From Schistocerca nitens (lineage: Eukaryota > Arthropoda > Insecta > Orthoptera > Acrididae), in assembly GCF_023898315.1 (NCBI RefSeq), contig NC_064615.1:10743501-10807500 (forward strand): 64,000 bases of DNA, written 5' to 3'. A program made the position numbers and the translations under genes. This document shows positions 30,708 to 42,735 of this stretch, one piece after another. Every line of letters starts with the position of its first letter. Within the stretch, counting starts at the first letter, position 1. A model generated the notes under the pieces. It searched no databases, was not told the origin of the DNA, and was given only the letters and a program-made list of their open reading frames with translations.

Positions 30708-32681
30708 TACTAATACATTATTATTGCAATTAATGCAATAAATGAAACAAAATCAAAAACAAATGCAAAAAAATCAGAAACAAATTGGACAAAAGTTAGA
30801 CACAACAGAACAAAGTCAAAAACAATCACAGCAACAAATGGGACAAAAGCTTCAAAAGTTACACACAACTGAGCAAATGCTTGAACAAGCATGTGAAGAT
30901 TTAACTGCTGAGTTACTTAAAATAGAATCGATGTGTCAAAATGTCTGTGATGTAAAAACACAGATTTGTGAGCATTTTCAACCTATTTTTTCGCATCTTA
31001 AAAATGCATTACAGAATCACGAAGCAGCCATAAAAGAACTACAAACTATTGTTCATTAAAACCACGACACCTTACAAGCTACAATTGACTCAGTTATATC
31101 TACTGATTCGGTTACACAACTTGCAAAAACTCAGTAAATCTTAAAGGACACAGTAAATACGCTTTCAACACAAATGGACACTCTGACACTTGTTTCAGAA
31201 AGACACACGGAGGAAGTCAGTTCATTATTGGAGAAAGTAGTCGAACTTTCGGATCAGCTAAATAATTTATCTGTGAAGGTAGATAATGATCTGAATGACA
31301 CAAAACCGATAGCCTTTGCTGACACAGAAAAGTAAGAACAAATTAAGAAATTCAAACAAAATCAGAATCAAATTAATACACAACACTAAAGAGAAATCCA
31401 GGAAGTACAAGATCAATCGGCACAAGTAATACAAGAATTACATATTTCAGAGGACACTCGTGCTCCAATACGGGAAGAGGGACATAGAAATACGGAGCAA
31501 CCACAAAATAATAACACAGGGCATTTCGGAAATTTTGAAAGAAATCGGCAATGTGCACCGAATTTTGAGATGGAACCGCCGACACGACGTTGCAGTGACC
31601 GATTTGCAATTCACCGACACGATGATTTTGATTATAAGCTGTTCATTACTACACGTAAATTCAAATCATTAAAGAATTCTGGCAACGACATTCTATCACA
31701 ATTGTGGCTTCATCAATTCCCTCATTGTTTTCCTCCCAACTGGTCATTAGAGCACAGATTCGAATTTATGTGTGGATATTTGGAAAATGAACCTGCTTTA
31801 AGAATGTGTTTGGTCATTCACGATTGTCACAGTGAAGGAGAATTTTATCATGCCTTCCCCTCAGTATATTGGTCTCAAGCTACGCAAGACCAAGTAAAAC
31901 ATAGCATCATAATGCTGAAACACTTTGAACAATCTGAATTTTCCAGTCTTGTCAAATATTTTGAAGACATGTGGCACAAGAATCAGTACCTGTCAAACCC
32001 ATACAGCCCCTCAGAATTCATCTGCATGTACTTAATCAATTTGCCTGAACATTTGACACATGTCATTTTGGTGGGACTTTGTAAAGACAACATTGAAACT
32101 TTTCGGGGACTGTTCAAGAATTGGAAAATAACACTGACAATCGCGGGATGCATAATCAGGAAAACAACAATTACAGGTCACATCCGTCACAATTCCGTAA
32201 CGACAGAAATAATAACTGGACATGACAAGGCTATCCTTACAACATAAATCGTGACCAAAACAGACACTACCCGTATGACAACTGTTGGCAGAGTAATAAT
32301 AATTACAGAGAAAAATCACCTCTCTGCAATAATGACTATAACAGAGAAAATCAGAGAAACAGACGATATGGGAACCAAAATAATTATTATCAAGGGAGAC
32401 AGAATAACTTCAGATGCAATGGCCCACCTCACAGCTATGATTCCAGGAGAAGTTCTCCACCACGTGACTGACAAGAAAGAAACTATGGAACCTACCGACA
32501 TGACGACAGACGACATAATCTTAACAATGGACCTGAATTTAATCAGAACTGGTGGGATCAATAGATTGAAATTGTAGAAGTTAGATCTCCAAATCCCGAA
32601 GTGCGACAACAAAGAGACAACAGACAATGACACACCATTGGCAGCCACAAACGTACTTACGAAGCTGACGACGTAGCTGCC

Positions 32682-33188
32682 GTGACTTTTAATTACATGA
32701 AAATGGAAGACATTAGGGACATCTTACTCGAGGAACATGATGTAAAACAGAACAATATTGTATATCCCGTAATTCACATCGCAGTAAATAACATAAAATT
32801 TATGGCAGTACTTGACTCTGGCACTCCAATTTCTGTAATTAGTGAAACAACTTTTAGCACATGCAACAAATCGAACAACTGCCCCACACTTCCGTTATCT
32901 AAGATTAAATTACAAGGTGCAATCTTTGGCAAAAGTGTAGATGTCTGCCAACAAACCAACTTAGAATTCTTTTGTCAAAACCACAGATTCTCTATGAACT
33001 TTCTTATTGTTCCATTATCGTCAACAGAAATTATATTGGGAGTAGACTTTTTGAATGAGTACAAAGAAATCTTAAGCTTTCATGATGATGAAATAAGTTT
33101 AGAGAAAGAAGGTAAGTCAATAGCTTTGAAATTTGAAGATTGGCTCTCAAACCATGATGAGGAAAGTAATCGGATTACCTCTTGTTAG
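32682..33188 (+). pseudogene. Gypsy retroviral-type aspartic protease region
   Basis: Open frame with the active-site motif FMAVLDSGTPISVIS (D-S-G) at about 32802-32846 and the downstream ILGVDFLNEY block. The protease would cleave the Gag-Pol polyprotein. The frame ends at TAG 33186-33188, and the RT frame overlaps it in another phase. Confidence 0.85.
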
Positions 33189-33925
33189 ACAACAGTTCAG
33201 AACTTTCGACGGAACTTGACTATAATAATTACTTTGCAAGTATTGACACGGATGATATCGACGACGTATTTGATACTAATGACTTAATTCAGAATAAAAT
33301 TCAAACAACTCAGAACTGTAATGACACTGATAGGCAGGACCTTTTTTACATTTTACAAGCACATTCCACAGTTTTTACTCACAAAGCAGGAACAATCATG
33401 GGATTTCAGTACCAGTTTCATGTTCATGAGCATGCTAAATTTTGCGTTAGACCATACGTAATTCTGACACATTATAGGGACCATGTCAGAACGAAAATAC
33501 AATCTATGCCCGACGAGGGCATTATTGAACTTTCAGTAAGCTCATACAATAATCCATTACATGTTGAGAAGAAAAACGGATCGGTCAGGCTTGTCTTAGA
33601 TTCGAGACAAATAAATACCATCATCATTCCTGAAACAGACAGACCGCAAATGTTGGAAGAACTTCTTCAAAATTTTAATGGTGTAAAAGTGTTATCCTCT
33701 ATTGATCTCAGATCCAGCTTCTATCAGATCGAACTACATCCAGAATGCAGAAAATACACAGCTTTTCTCTGTTTCGGCGTTTGTTATCAATTTCAGAAAC
33801 TTCCTTTTGGTTTGAACATTTCTTCAGCAGCATTTATTCGTGGGCTAAATTCCGTATTACCTGAGTTCTTAAAACGTCGCATCACCATATATGTGGACGA
33901 TATTCTAATAGCAGAAGCCTTATAG
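33182..33925 (+). pseudogene. Gypsy reverse transcriptase region
   Basis: The frame includes VEKKNGSVRLVLDSRQINTI (motif 2), VKVLSSIDLRSSFYQIELHP (motif A, D present), FQKLPFGLNISSAAFIRGLN (motif 4/B) and ITIYVDDILIAEA (YVDD, motif C). It ends in a premature TAG at 33923. RT thumb sequence continues after a shift (33960-34130, including HIISSEGIHLDPEK). The catalytic aspartates are intact, but the frame is broken. Confidence 0.9.
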
Positions 33926-34229
33926 GAACAACATCATCGCATCCTCAAGAGTGTGTTATGTATTTTTGGAGAATCTGGAATTTTTGGGACACATTATTTC
34001 TTCTGAAGGCATTCATCTGGATCCTGAGAAGTTAGAAGCAATCAGAGCCATTCCAGTTCCATTGACAAAAAAACAAGTCCACTGTTTCCTAAGTCTTGTG
34101 AACTTTTACCGTCGTTCTCTGAATATGTAAATTCTAGAAACACCAAAACTTGTTCTCTTACTGGAAAAAACACTATTTGGAACTCGGACGAACAGGCACA
34201 ATTGGAATTCAATTCTTTGAAAGAAGTGC

Positions 34230-34854
34230 TACTTAACGCGCCAATCCTAGCTCACCGGATCTGCCGCAAGATTTCTGCCTTAGCACGGATTCCTCTGAAG
34301 TTGGTCTTGGTGTCCATTTATTTCAAGAAGCCATAGTAAATGACACTGCTGTTCAGAAAACCATCACTTTTGCTTGCCACGTGCTAACAAAATCTGAGAA
34401 AAAAAATTATTCCATCACTGAATTAGTAGCTTTAGCTGTCATTTGGGCATTTAACAAATTCCGTTTCTTTCTTTCTGGTAAGCACATAAAAGTATACAGT
34501 GATCATCGTGCATTACAATTTCTTATGTCTTCAAAATTAAATCATGACAGGTTAAAACGTTGGGCATTGTTTCTGCAAGAATCCCACTTCACAATAGTCT
34601 ACATTCCCGGCAAGGAGAACATTGTTGCGGACGCACTATCACATGCACTGGCTGGGCTCGAGGAAAGTAACATAGACGCCAACCTCGAGAAAAATTTCAG
34701 TATTCTTTACATTCAGAAAGTCGCCTTTGAAAACTTCATCATCACATCTTTAAAGGACATTGCTCATGAACAAGATAAAGATCCGATTTGGAAAGACATC
34801 AAAAGTAAATGGCATGAAAAGACACACACAGATTCGGCATTATTATCTGGTTAG
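34230..34854 (+). pseudogene. Gypsy RNase H region and integrase linker
   Basis: The region 34285-34330 reads LSTDSSEVGLGVHLF (RNase H D). The open frame from 34381 has KKNYSITELVALAVIWAF (E), KVYSDHRALQFLMSS (D) and GKENIVADALS (H/D block changed to VADAL). The frame stops at 34852 and integrase continues in another phase. Removes the RNA strand during reverse transcription in intact copies. Confidence 0.85.
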
Positions 34855-35936
34855 AAACAACATACTCTTCAAACGTTTCACTGCTGATGACAAGCTGTGG
34901 GTACTTTGCATTCCTGTCGATTTTGTTAATAAGCTCATTTGGTACATTCATTTCAGCTATGCACATTTTGGTTCACGAAAATGTTATCATATTCTTCGGA
35001 TGACTTGTTATTTTAACAATATGGAAAAGAGAATTCGAAGCGTCTTGTCTGTTTGTAAACTTTGTCAAAAATCTAAACCGTCTACATCTCACATCATGCT
35101 CCGTTGTTTCCTATCATTCCTGTTAAATTAAAAGAATTTGCTGCTGTTGATCTCTTGGGACCACTTGTCAGAACATCGAATGTATTTTCGTACTTTCTAG
35201 TCGCTGTTGAACTTACTTCAAAATTTGTTTCTTTCACAACGTTATGTAAAACCACTGGACGGTCGGTATCCAACGCCTTTGTTAAAAATTTCTTACTTGA
35301 AGTTGGACATGTTAAAGTCATTTCAGATAACGGACCACAATTCAGATCTGCTGTTTGGTCACACATGCTTCAGAAGCGCAAACCTGTTTTTATTTCATTA
35401 TACTCACCACATTTTAACCCGTCTGAACGGATTATGAAAGAAATCAATAAGCTTTGCAGGCTTTATTGTCACAGAATGCATCAATATTGGGACAGATATT
35501 CACACTTATTTCAAAATGTGCTGAATGAAATGCCTCATGACTCCACTGCTTTACCACCTATTCTTGTACTGAAGTATGAAGAACCACTAGACAGAATCAG
35601 AGAGCTTGTATCTTTTCCAAATACACATAAACTTCGACACAAAGACATAATTCATTTGGCTATTAAAAATATAAATTCTGCTGCAGACAAAAGGTGAAAA
35701 CTAGACAGTAAAGTAAATTCAAAGAAACTATACATTGGTCAGAAAGTTCTCATTAAAGCTCATTCATTGTCACATACGAATAAACACTTGAGCCACAAAT
35801 TCTTTCTGATATACAATGGACCTTAAGGATCCGTAGTATACCACATGATAATTGCATTGAAGTTGAAACTCTGCATACTGGGAAATGTAAAGGATTACAC
35901 CACATTTCACATGTGAAACCATTTATTGAGAAATAA
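34855..35936 (+). pseudogene. Gypsy integrase region
   Basis: An H-x-H and C-x2-C zinc-binding segment (HFSYAHFGSRKCYH, CKLCQKSK; about 34950-35080), then after a frame change the catalytic core 35104-35697: AAVDLLGPLVRTS (D), VKVISDNGPQFRSA (D) and PHFNPSERIMKEIN (E). A GPF/Y-type C-terminal module follows to about 35936 with a stop at 35697 and another at 35824. The D,D(x)E triad is preserved, but the coding frame is not. Confidence 0.88.
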
Positions 35937-36560
35937 TTTGCTTTCTGAATTAGTCGTTGTTATAAGATTTCTGCTTCACATTACTAGTACGCTTTGTCAC
36001 ACTTAGAAACTGTTAACATGCAACAATATATTGAACTCAACTATCCAGTTGAGAACCTAGAGAAAGTATTAAGACTATAATTTTAGAAGTCGCCTTGCTA
36101 GCAGATGCAATTACGGACATTACGGTGAAGTTTTTAGAGGTTTTTTGAATGTCGGTTGCAGAATAAACCGCGTGTGAATCTATCGGACTTTGTGAATATT
36201 CTGCTTGAGGTGTTCCGTATGCATGTACAGAACATTTTGGCGAACATCTTCTTTCGAAGAATCCACTGAAAAGGGCCGAATGTGAACTCGTTTTGTAACA
36301 GTGTGTTGCCTGTGTGAATCTCGTAATATTTCGGGTTGGACTTAGCACATTTCTGGCTGTTTTACTTGTGATATAAGCTGCACGAACTAGTAGTAGATAT
36401 ACTACCAACGTAAATGTGGGCTTGGTTACACAATGAATGTAAAGGACCGGAATAAAACATCAGTATCTACAAACAAACATTTTCAATGGAGGGAGGAAGC
36501 ACTCACTTTGGCCGTTATTAATAGAGATTTACAGGTTTATCTTGTTACTGGAGTTATATG

Positions 36561-39500
36561 GACTTTGTAATCATAAGTAGGGACGGTGGTTTTCTTCGAC
36601 ACTGCTTTTCTCATCGTCTGCATAGTACCTACGAATGCAGAGCAATAGGTGGTGAATGGAAACTATACTGAAGCAAAATAAAGATTATAAAACCCCAAGT
36701 TACTGATCCTATCCTACATCAGAATGAGGGAACTTCACAAATGCGATTGTTCGATTATTAAGGAATTATCTCCAGTAATGTACTGGAATGATAGAATATT
36801 TTTTTATTGACTAAACAAATACTGTTTTTTTATTGTTATACTTATAGTACCATAAATTCATGCTGTGATATGATTCAGGCTGTAGAAAAAATGTTGAAAT
36901 TTAATTGAAAATTGTTCCTATTAGTTGACAGCTTCTCACAACTACTAACACAGGAATGAAAGAACGGATGTCGAACAGCCCTTAAATAAGCATAATAATG
37001 TTATAGACGTCATTGCTGTCACAAAATCAATAACAAGCCCAGTGCAACACGCGCGCGATTAATACATATAATTCTGGATACTTGCTGTGAGGCCACTTCC
37101 CCCAGATAGATGATAAAATCGTAGAGTTTTTTGCGCATGTGTAGCCACCGGCCAGCGTGAAAAAAAAACGCAGAACGAATGCTACCCAGCCCATTCTCGA
37201 TGCGTAAACGCAGCTGTCTGCAAGTGCACAGCATGCGAAAACGCATGGTGCAGCCAGCACCATTTGTCTGTATTTTTTATGTGAATACCACCAGAAACAC
37301 GGAAAAACACGTGCGTGTGGTCGTAGGTAGAAATCCAGGATCACACACTCAACGAAAGTGTCGCCACAGCTAGTGGCATACTGCAGTTGCATTATAGTTA
37401 CATGTGTGAATTCCCAGTTTTTAGTGGCACAACTTAAGAGTCGCAACTTTTGTCATGCCACAAACAGTTCAGCTTGGTTGTACTTTATTGCGCCACTTTC
37501 GTGCCACCATTGTTCCCTGGCGGGCAGTATTTCAAAACACGAGCATTCTGTCGCAGTTATCGTGTTATAACTGCTGCTGCTTAATATATTTAATCAAAAA
37601 GCGAGTCGTACGGACTTCGTAATTTGTGACACCAAGCATTATATAAATTGTGGATCCTAGTCAGGAAATAGTTCCAGAGTGTGATGTGGCAGCTTATAAA
37701 ATAAAAAAAAATTAGTTATTCGAAATGACTATGTCACTGAATATAGTAAGATTTTGAAATCTTTGCCATTGCAGACGGCATTTTCATCACTGAGTGTTAT
37801 TTCTTTTATAAATTTGTTTGTTTCCCCTTGTTTTATCCTTGTGTGAAAAAATATTTTCGGATCCAATATTTGGGTTTCATCTTCCTTGTATTTAGCTTTT
37901 GGCACAGTTCTAAGGCTGCACTATAACATCCACATGATTTCAATGTACGTCATATTGAAAGCTGTGGCGCCACATTAGACGCGTGTGAACTCCGCTTAAT
38001 ACGCATTGCCTCTGGAACAGAAAACCTTGACTCTTTGGCGTTTCATGAGCGTGTTTTCTTCAATAGTAAACTTTGGAGGGCGCAATGTATGTTTTGCTAG
38101 TCGTGACGGCTGTTACTTGTTGTAGTAAAATTTGAGGTTGTGATTGCTTTACAATCATATTTTGTACACAATGTTTTGAAAGAAAAATTTTCTTGCGTGA
38201 ATGCAGTCGTCTTATTTAAAGCTATAAAGCTGTTAAGTTTGATGTTATAAAGAAGGCATATTATTTTATAGTGCAAAATTTTGTGTTATGAACTAAACCG
38301 AAACTGCACTGCCAGAGAGGGACAATGTCTTTGGTGAGTAGCTGCTGATTGGGAAAAATATACTGTAATGGTTGAAGTTACCCATTGGATTTGACGAGAA
38401 TAATGCGTTGGATTAGCGAATGTCATGAGTAACATCGTTACTTCGCTGCAATTACCTTGATTATTCCGGCCTATATTTTTGTTTCTTAACATTATTTTGG
38501 TTTGGGATAACATTTGGATAGTTGTATTTCATTATTTTCAGTGATTATTTAATTTACTTCAAGTAATAGCGTTTACAATTTCCATTTTCGTTGGCCGTCA
38601 TTACAGTGAAGATAACGATAAATTGGGATTTCTGTGATGTTAGAGTAATAGATTTGTTTCACAATGGGAAACAGAAAAATTCAAAAAAATTCGTTGTCAT
38701 CGTATACATAGCTTAATATATTACTCAGATTGCACAGATGAACCGAAATGACTACAGTGCCCCATTACTGTTGGCATTACAGAAGGGAAATGTGGTGACT
38801 GTGTACATCTAAGTGGGATAAAGTACCAGGCCAAAGAAGTAGCCTAAATGCATACTGCACTGAATATTTCTGCGAGTGCTGTTAGTAGCCTTGGGAACAT
38901 CTAAATTAACAGTTCTAGTGGTGTATGTGCCTCTACCAGTGTATTTAACTTTTTCTAGCAGTCAGAGGTGATATTAGATTTACAATTGATGAGTCGTTAT
39001 GTGAGTAGATTCCCACGTTGATTGACTTCAGATAATACTGATCCAAGGCAGTGAGAGTTACTAAACGTTCAGCTGCAGTTTGTTTGCCACAGTAATGTAC
39101 TATTAACCAGACTGTAAATAGGTACTGATTGATAGTAATTTCTAAATTCAACTTTGTTTTGCAAAATAGACATGAGTTCTCCAATAGTGCACTGCATGCC
39201 TCCTATGCTGTAAAGGCAGCAACAGAAATTTCACCATTAGTCAAGTTTAGTTAAGAAGGGGGAAGCAGTGATAAATGGTAATTCAATCACAGTATTCAGA
39301 AAGGAATTAACAGGAAAAACAATGACGTAAGTTTAATAAGAAAGACAGAAGTAAAATATTTGTACAGTATTATGAATCCAGTTTTCATTTACAACATATC
39401 AGGAACAATTACAATGGATGCCAAGAAACAGAGTGGCTAACATATGGGTTCGAAATATCATTGACCAGGGGGAGAGAGCCTCTTTATTTCATGCTGACTC

Positions 39501-39657
39501 AAGATTTAAAAGTGTGTTACAAGTAACGTTGCGAAATTGTTCGTTGTGTCATCATGAAGGCTAAAACCATGCACTGTTAAAAAAAAGAAAAAAGCCAAGA
39601 TCAAAGCAAACATTATTAGGTTTGAAATGAATGAACTAGTAGGTTAATGATGTTCAA
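36561..39657. other. No recognisable gene or element
   Basis: AT-rich. Overlapping ORFs at 37019-37570 on both strands lack any motif. This is among the least repeat-like stretches of the window. Confidence 0.4.
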
Positions 39658-39926
39658 ATATTTCATGACAGTAGTAGTGAGGCAGACTGCTACATTCAAA
39701 TCATTGCCCTTTGAAGATAAGCAAAACATTTACCATTCAAAGTAGACAGGCACTGCATATGCCAACCTGAGACACAAATTGCTAAAGAAATTTAATATCA
39801 ATTTAAGTTATGTCTCAAGTTGGCATTGCAGTGCCCGTCTGCTTTGAATGGTAATTTTTTTGCTTATATTCAGTGGGCAATGATTTGAATTTAGCAGTCT
39901 GCCTCACTACTACTGTCATGAAATAT
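39658..39926. mobile_element. Foldback (MITE-like) element, 269 bp
   Basis: Almost entirely palindromic. Left arm ATATTTCATGACAGTAGTAG then TGAGGCAGACTGCTACATTC; the reverse complement of the right arm is ATATTTCATGACAGTAGTAG then TGAGGCAGACTGCTAAATTC. The arms are about 125 bp each and meet near 39792. No coding capacity. No clear target duplication. Confidence 0.85.
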
Positions 39927-40277
39927 CATAGTTACTGAAAAGTAGTAACACTTGGTAATGAAGTCTTCCATGACAGAGCTATGGAATAAAATGTTCGTGA
40001 CTGATTTGCCAAATCAAATATGAATAAAATCGTAAGCTCATGATGACTGCCTCCATCATCTTCATCAGGCGTTAATTCTGACCCATGACATGATGATGAT
40101 TTCCAACCAAACTGCTAAAGTATTGTCATATTACGTACATAAACAAGAAATTGAGAATCGCAATTAACTGAAAAGAAAGTTAAAAATGTACCTAAATGAG
40201 TCACTCTTAGAAATTATACAGATATTTAGAATGATAAACATGGATCCAACTTCAGCAACTGTGTGGCAGTAAAGTGT

Positions 40278-40785
40278 AGAGGTTGAAAAAATCAGGCAAG
40301 CAGTTGCAAATAAAGGTTTATAGGAACCATATATTGGGTTTTTACAGTTTTTAAATTGTCTTCTTCAGTAGGTATAATAGACCTTAAGCCACATGCTGAT
40401 TAAGTACATTAAATAAACCCAAACAGGTATCGGCATATTCGACATCCATCTTAAGAACACAAATAATTACAAGCCATAGCTTAGGATTTTGGCAGTGTAG
40501 TACTACAGGTGGACAGATCAAATGCCAAGTATAGTAATCCAGGTAGAATCCCTGTGGTCTGTTGTACACAAGTCAACTTGGCATTTGATGTGCACTATAC
40601 TATAGTGCCTCAATCCTAAGTAATGTTGTGTGATTATTTGTGTTCTTAAGGTGGATGTCAAATATGACGAGCCGTTTGGCTCTGTTTAATGTAATCAGCA
40701 TGTCCATTACACCTTCTGAAAAGATAATTTTAAAATTATGAAAATACTTTCTTTGCAACTATTTGGCTGACTTTTTTCAACCTCT
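40278..40785. mobile_element. Foldback (MITE-like) element, about 508 bp
   Basis: The outer ends AGAGGTTGAAAAAATCAGGC (40278) and the reverse complement of the right end AGAGGTTGAAAAAAGTCAGC match. Inner arms share ACATGCTGATTA, TTCGACATCCATCTTAAGAA against TTTGACATCCACCTTAAGAA, and ACTTAGGATT-type sequence. Each arm is about 220 bp with indels, around a short centre near 40550. Unrelated in sequence to the element at 39658. Confidence 0.8.
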
Positions 40786-40939
40786 CTGAGTTTGGGTGTT
40801 TAGAAATTAAAAGCTGTGTTACCTACATGGCAAGTAGCAAATTTTATTATAAAGCTGCATGATAAATTGAAATGCATTATAAATAGGACTATTTATCAGT
40901 CACTGGTAATGTATACATTAACTCGGTCTACGTCCCTGG

Positions 40940-41700
40940 AGGGTCTGTGTTTCCTTCGGATCTTACACAAATACTTCTGAGTCTCCTACAGCAGCTACCT
41001 GGGTAGCAGCCTGTGACATGTAGTGCATACCTGAACCATTTAGGGAGACTCAATCCTATGGCACAACCTAGCTTGTCACAGAACCTTTGTAGTGTCTGGT
41101 TCCGTGCTTCATCTCAACTCCAAACCAGGGTACCATAATCAGTTCTGGGGACAATGTTGCAAATTTAAGCTTCATTGAAACTCCTTGCTCGAGGCTCGTC
41201 TTCCTTCTCAATCTTCTCTGCCAGTTGCTGGAATGATGCAGGTATGACCTCAGAGCCCAGAGAGAGGCATCATTTGTTCCAGTGTGTGCCTCAGTGTGCA
41301 GCACCACGTTCCTCAGTAGCTGCTGGGATAGTCTTTTCAGCATGTTGAATAAGGCCCCCAGGTATTCACACTGAGTGCATATGGTATTCCAGCCTGTACC
41401 TTGCTGCCATTTCCCTAAGAGGTACCATTATTCACCATACATTTGATATGCTGATGGTTAGTAGACCCCTTACCCTTTCGCATTTGCCTCCCTTTGAGAC
41501 AGGATAAAGCAGGTTTCCCAATAGGCGAATTGAGTCCCACTGGCTCAGACTCATTTTTGGCTTTGAAAGAAAGCATCTACAGCTTATTACAGGGGGATCG
41601 GTACAGCAGCCTGAATACTCTCTGTTCCCTGCACAGGACACATAGACCTAGCATTGACACACCACTCACAGTCAAGTGGCTGAGTAATGCAGATCCTGTA
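40940..41700 (-). pseudogene. LINE ORF1 fragment with SGNH/GDSL-esterase-like sequence
   Basis: Minus-strand frames read GLLTISISNVW (41460, resembling an LVIGSSNVR start), GWNTICTQCEYLGALF, then EAHTGTNDASLWALRSYLHH (HVGTND-like esterase block, near 41285), RKTSLEQGVSMKLKF and later VSLNGSG. This resembles the SGNH-hydrolase-type ORF1 of some CR1/L2-group LINEs. The nucleophile GDS block is not intact. Frameshifts are present. The element's RT is not adjacent. Confidence 0.6.
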
Positions 41701-42569
41701 CTTCCCGCAGAGGAGACAGGGACACAGGAGAGGATAGTGTTTGAGGTACCTTCGGTTCTGCTTAAAACTATATAAATTCACGAGAATAAAGTCTTTCACT
41801 ACTGCACTGTTGTATAAAACATTTTCGGATTTCTTGCAGTGTAAGTTCAGGGTAAAACTTCAAGCATTTTACAATTACCCCAGTTGTCTTTGTCAGGAGC
41901 AGCTGACTGTCAAAACTGCTGCGCTGGAGGCCTTATGTAGCCCACAGATGGCTTCTGACTGGTCAGTAATTATGTAATGCTGTTGCAGATGAAGTCAGCA
42001 TCTCCACTGGTGGTGCCACTGCTCTCATAGTAGTGTAAACATCATGACTAAAATTTCTGCATCGAGAGCTCGCTTCCACGTGCCACCAAGATTATATCCG
42101 CTGTCACAATCAAAGATAATCAAAGTTCTCACACAGCCTCTTTAGTTACACAGTGCCAGCATATTGAAGTCTGGGACTAAATGTTTGTTCCATGAAACAA
42201 TAAATATGTGTTTGGAGGCTATGGTCAGCAACTGCAGATTTCTTCAGTTCTCAGTTGTCATGGATGTTCTTCACAGCGGTCAGAAATGGTTGCTGAGGCC
42301 AAAATTGTCATTACTAGGGAGTAGCATCTCCTTTATTTTCTTAGGGGGTCAAAAAATAGGTCTTATACCTTGTCTTCCTAGGAATTTGCCTATTTCACTC
42401 AATGTAGTATCACAGAAAGGAAGGAATACATTCGGGGACTCACCATGTGAGCATTCGACATTGTCACATTTTCTTTTGTTTTAGAATGCTGCCTTCATAA
42501 CACATGAACTGTCGCCGTTTTCTTGGAACATGTACTTCAGGTGATTAATTTCTGAATCTAAGTGAATTT
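41701..42569. other. No confidently assigned feature
   Basis: May continue the LINE ORF1 on its left; no motif is clear enough to say so. Confidence 0.35.
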
Positions 42570-42735
42570 ATGTCCATGAACCATGGACCTTGCCGTTGGT
42601 GGGGAGGCTTGCGTACCTCAACAATACAGATAGCCGTACCGTAGGTGCAACCACAACAGAGGGGTATCTGTTGAGAGGCCAGACAAATGTGTGGTTCCTG
42701 AAGAGGGGCAGCAGCCTTTTCAGTAGTTGCAGGGG

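Larger units (their letters stand above)
27375..32577 (+). pseudogene. Gypsy gag, split by a LINE and broken by stops
   Basis: The frame opens at ATG 27375 (MACEKRNTRLQSKLRND) and runs to the LINE at 27780. After the LINE's second target duplication (30708-30719) the same frame resumes, meets one TAA, and continues from 30742 with a glutamine-rich coiled-coil stretch (QKQMQKNQKQIGQKL, TTEQSQKQSQQQMGQKL; 30742-31059). Further stops occur at 31136, 31333 and 31388. A capsid-like part follows (31570-32160: QLWLHQFPHCFPPNWSLEHR), then an Asn/Arg-rich tail (32250-32577) readable only after frameshifts. No CCHC zinc knuckle is seen, so nucleic-acid binding may rely on the basic tail. Structural protein of the virus-like particle in intact copies. 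Confidence 0.8.
26385..36560 (+). mobile_element. Ty3/Gypsy LTR retrotransposon, 5' LTR and internal region, no 3' LTR
   Basis: It starts with an LTR at 26385 (TGTAAGTAGGCTGTTTAGG). Gag follows from 27375 (split by a LINE at 27780-30707), then protease, RT, RNase H and integrase in Gypsy order to about 35936. No second copy of the LTR start occurs downstream; recognisable internal sequence fades near 36560. With the LINE removed the element is about 7.2 kb. Its coding region has several stops and frameshifts. I recognise the LTR as a common locust Gypsy family from memory. The 3' end is truncated or deleted. Confidence 0.88.

Noticed and set aside
37019-37570. Overlapping ORFs on both strands
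   Set aside because: No motifs, no splice context, no resemblance to any family.
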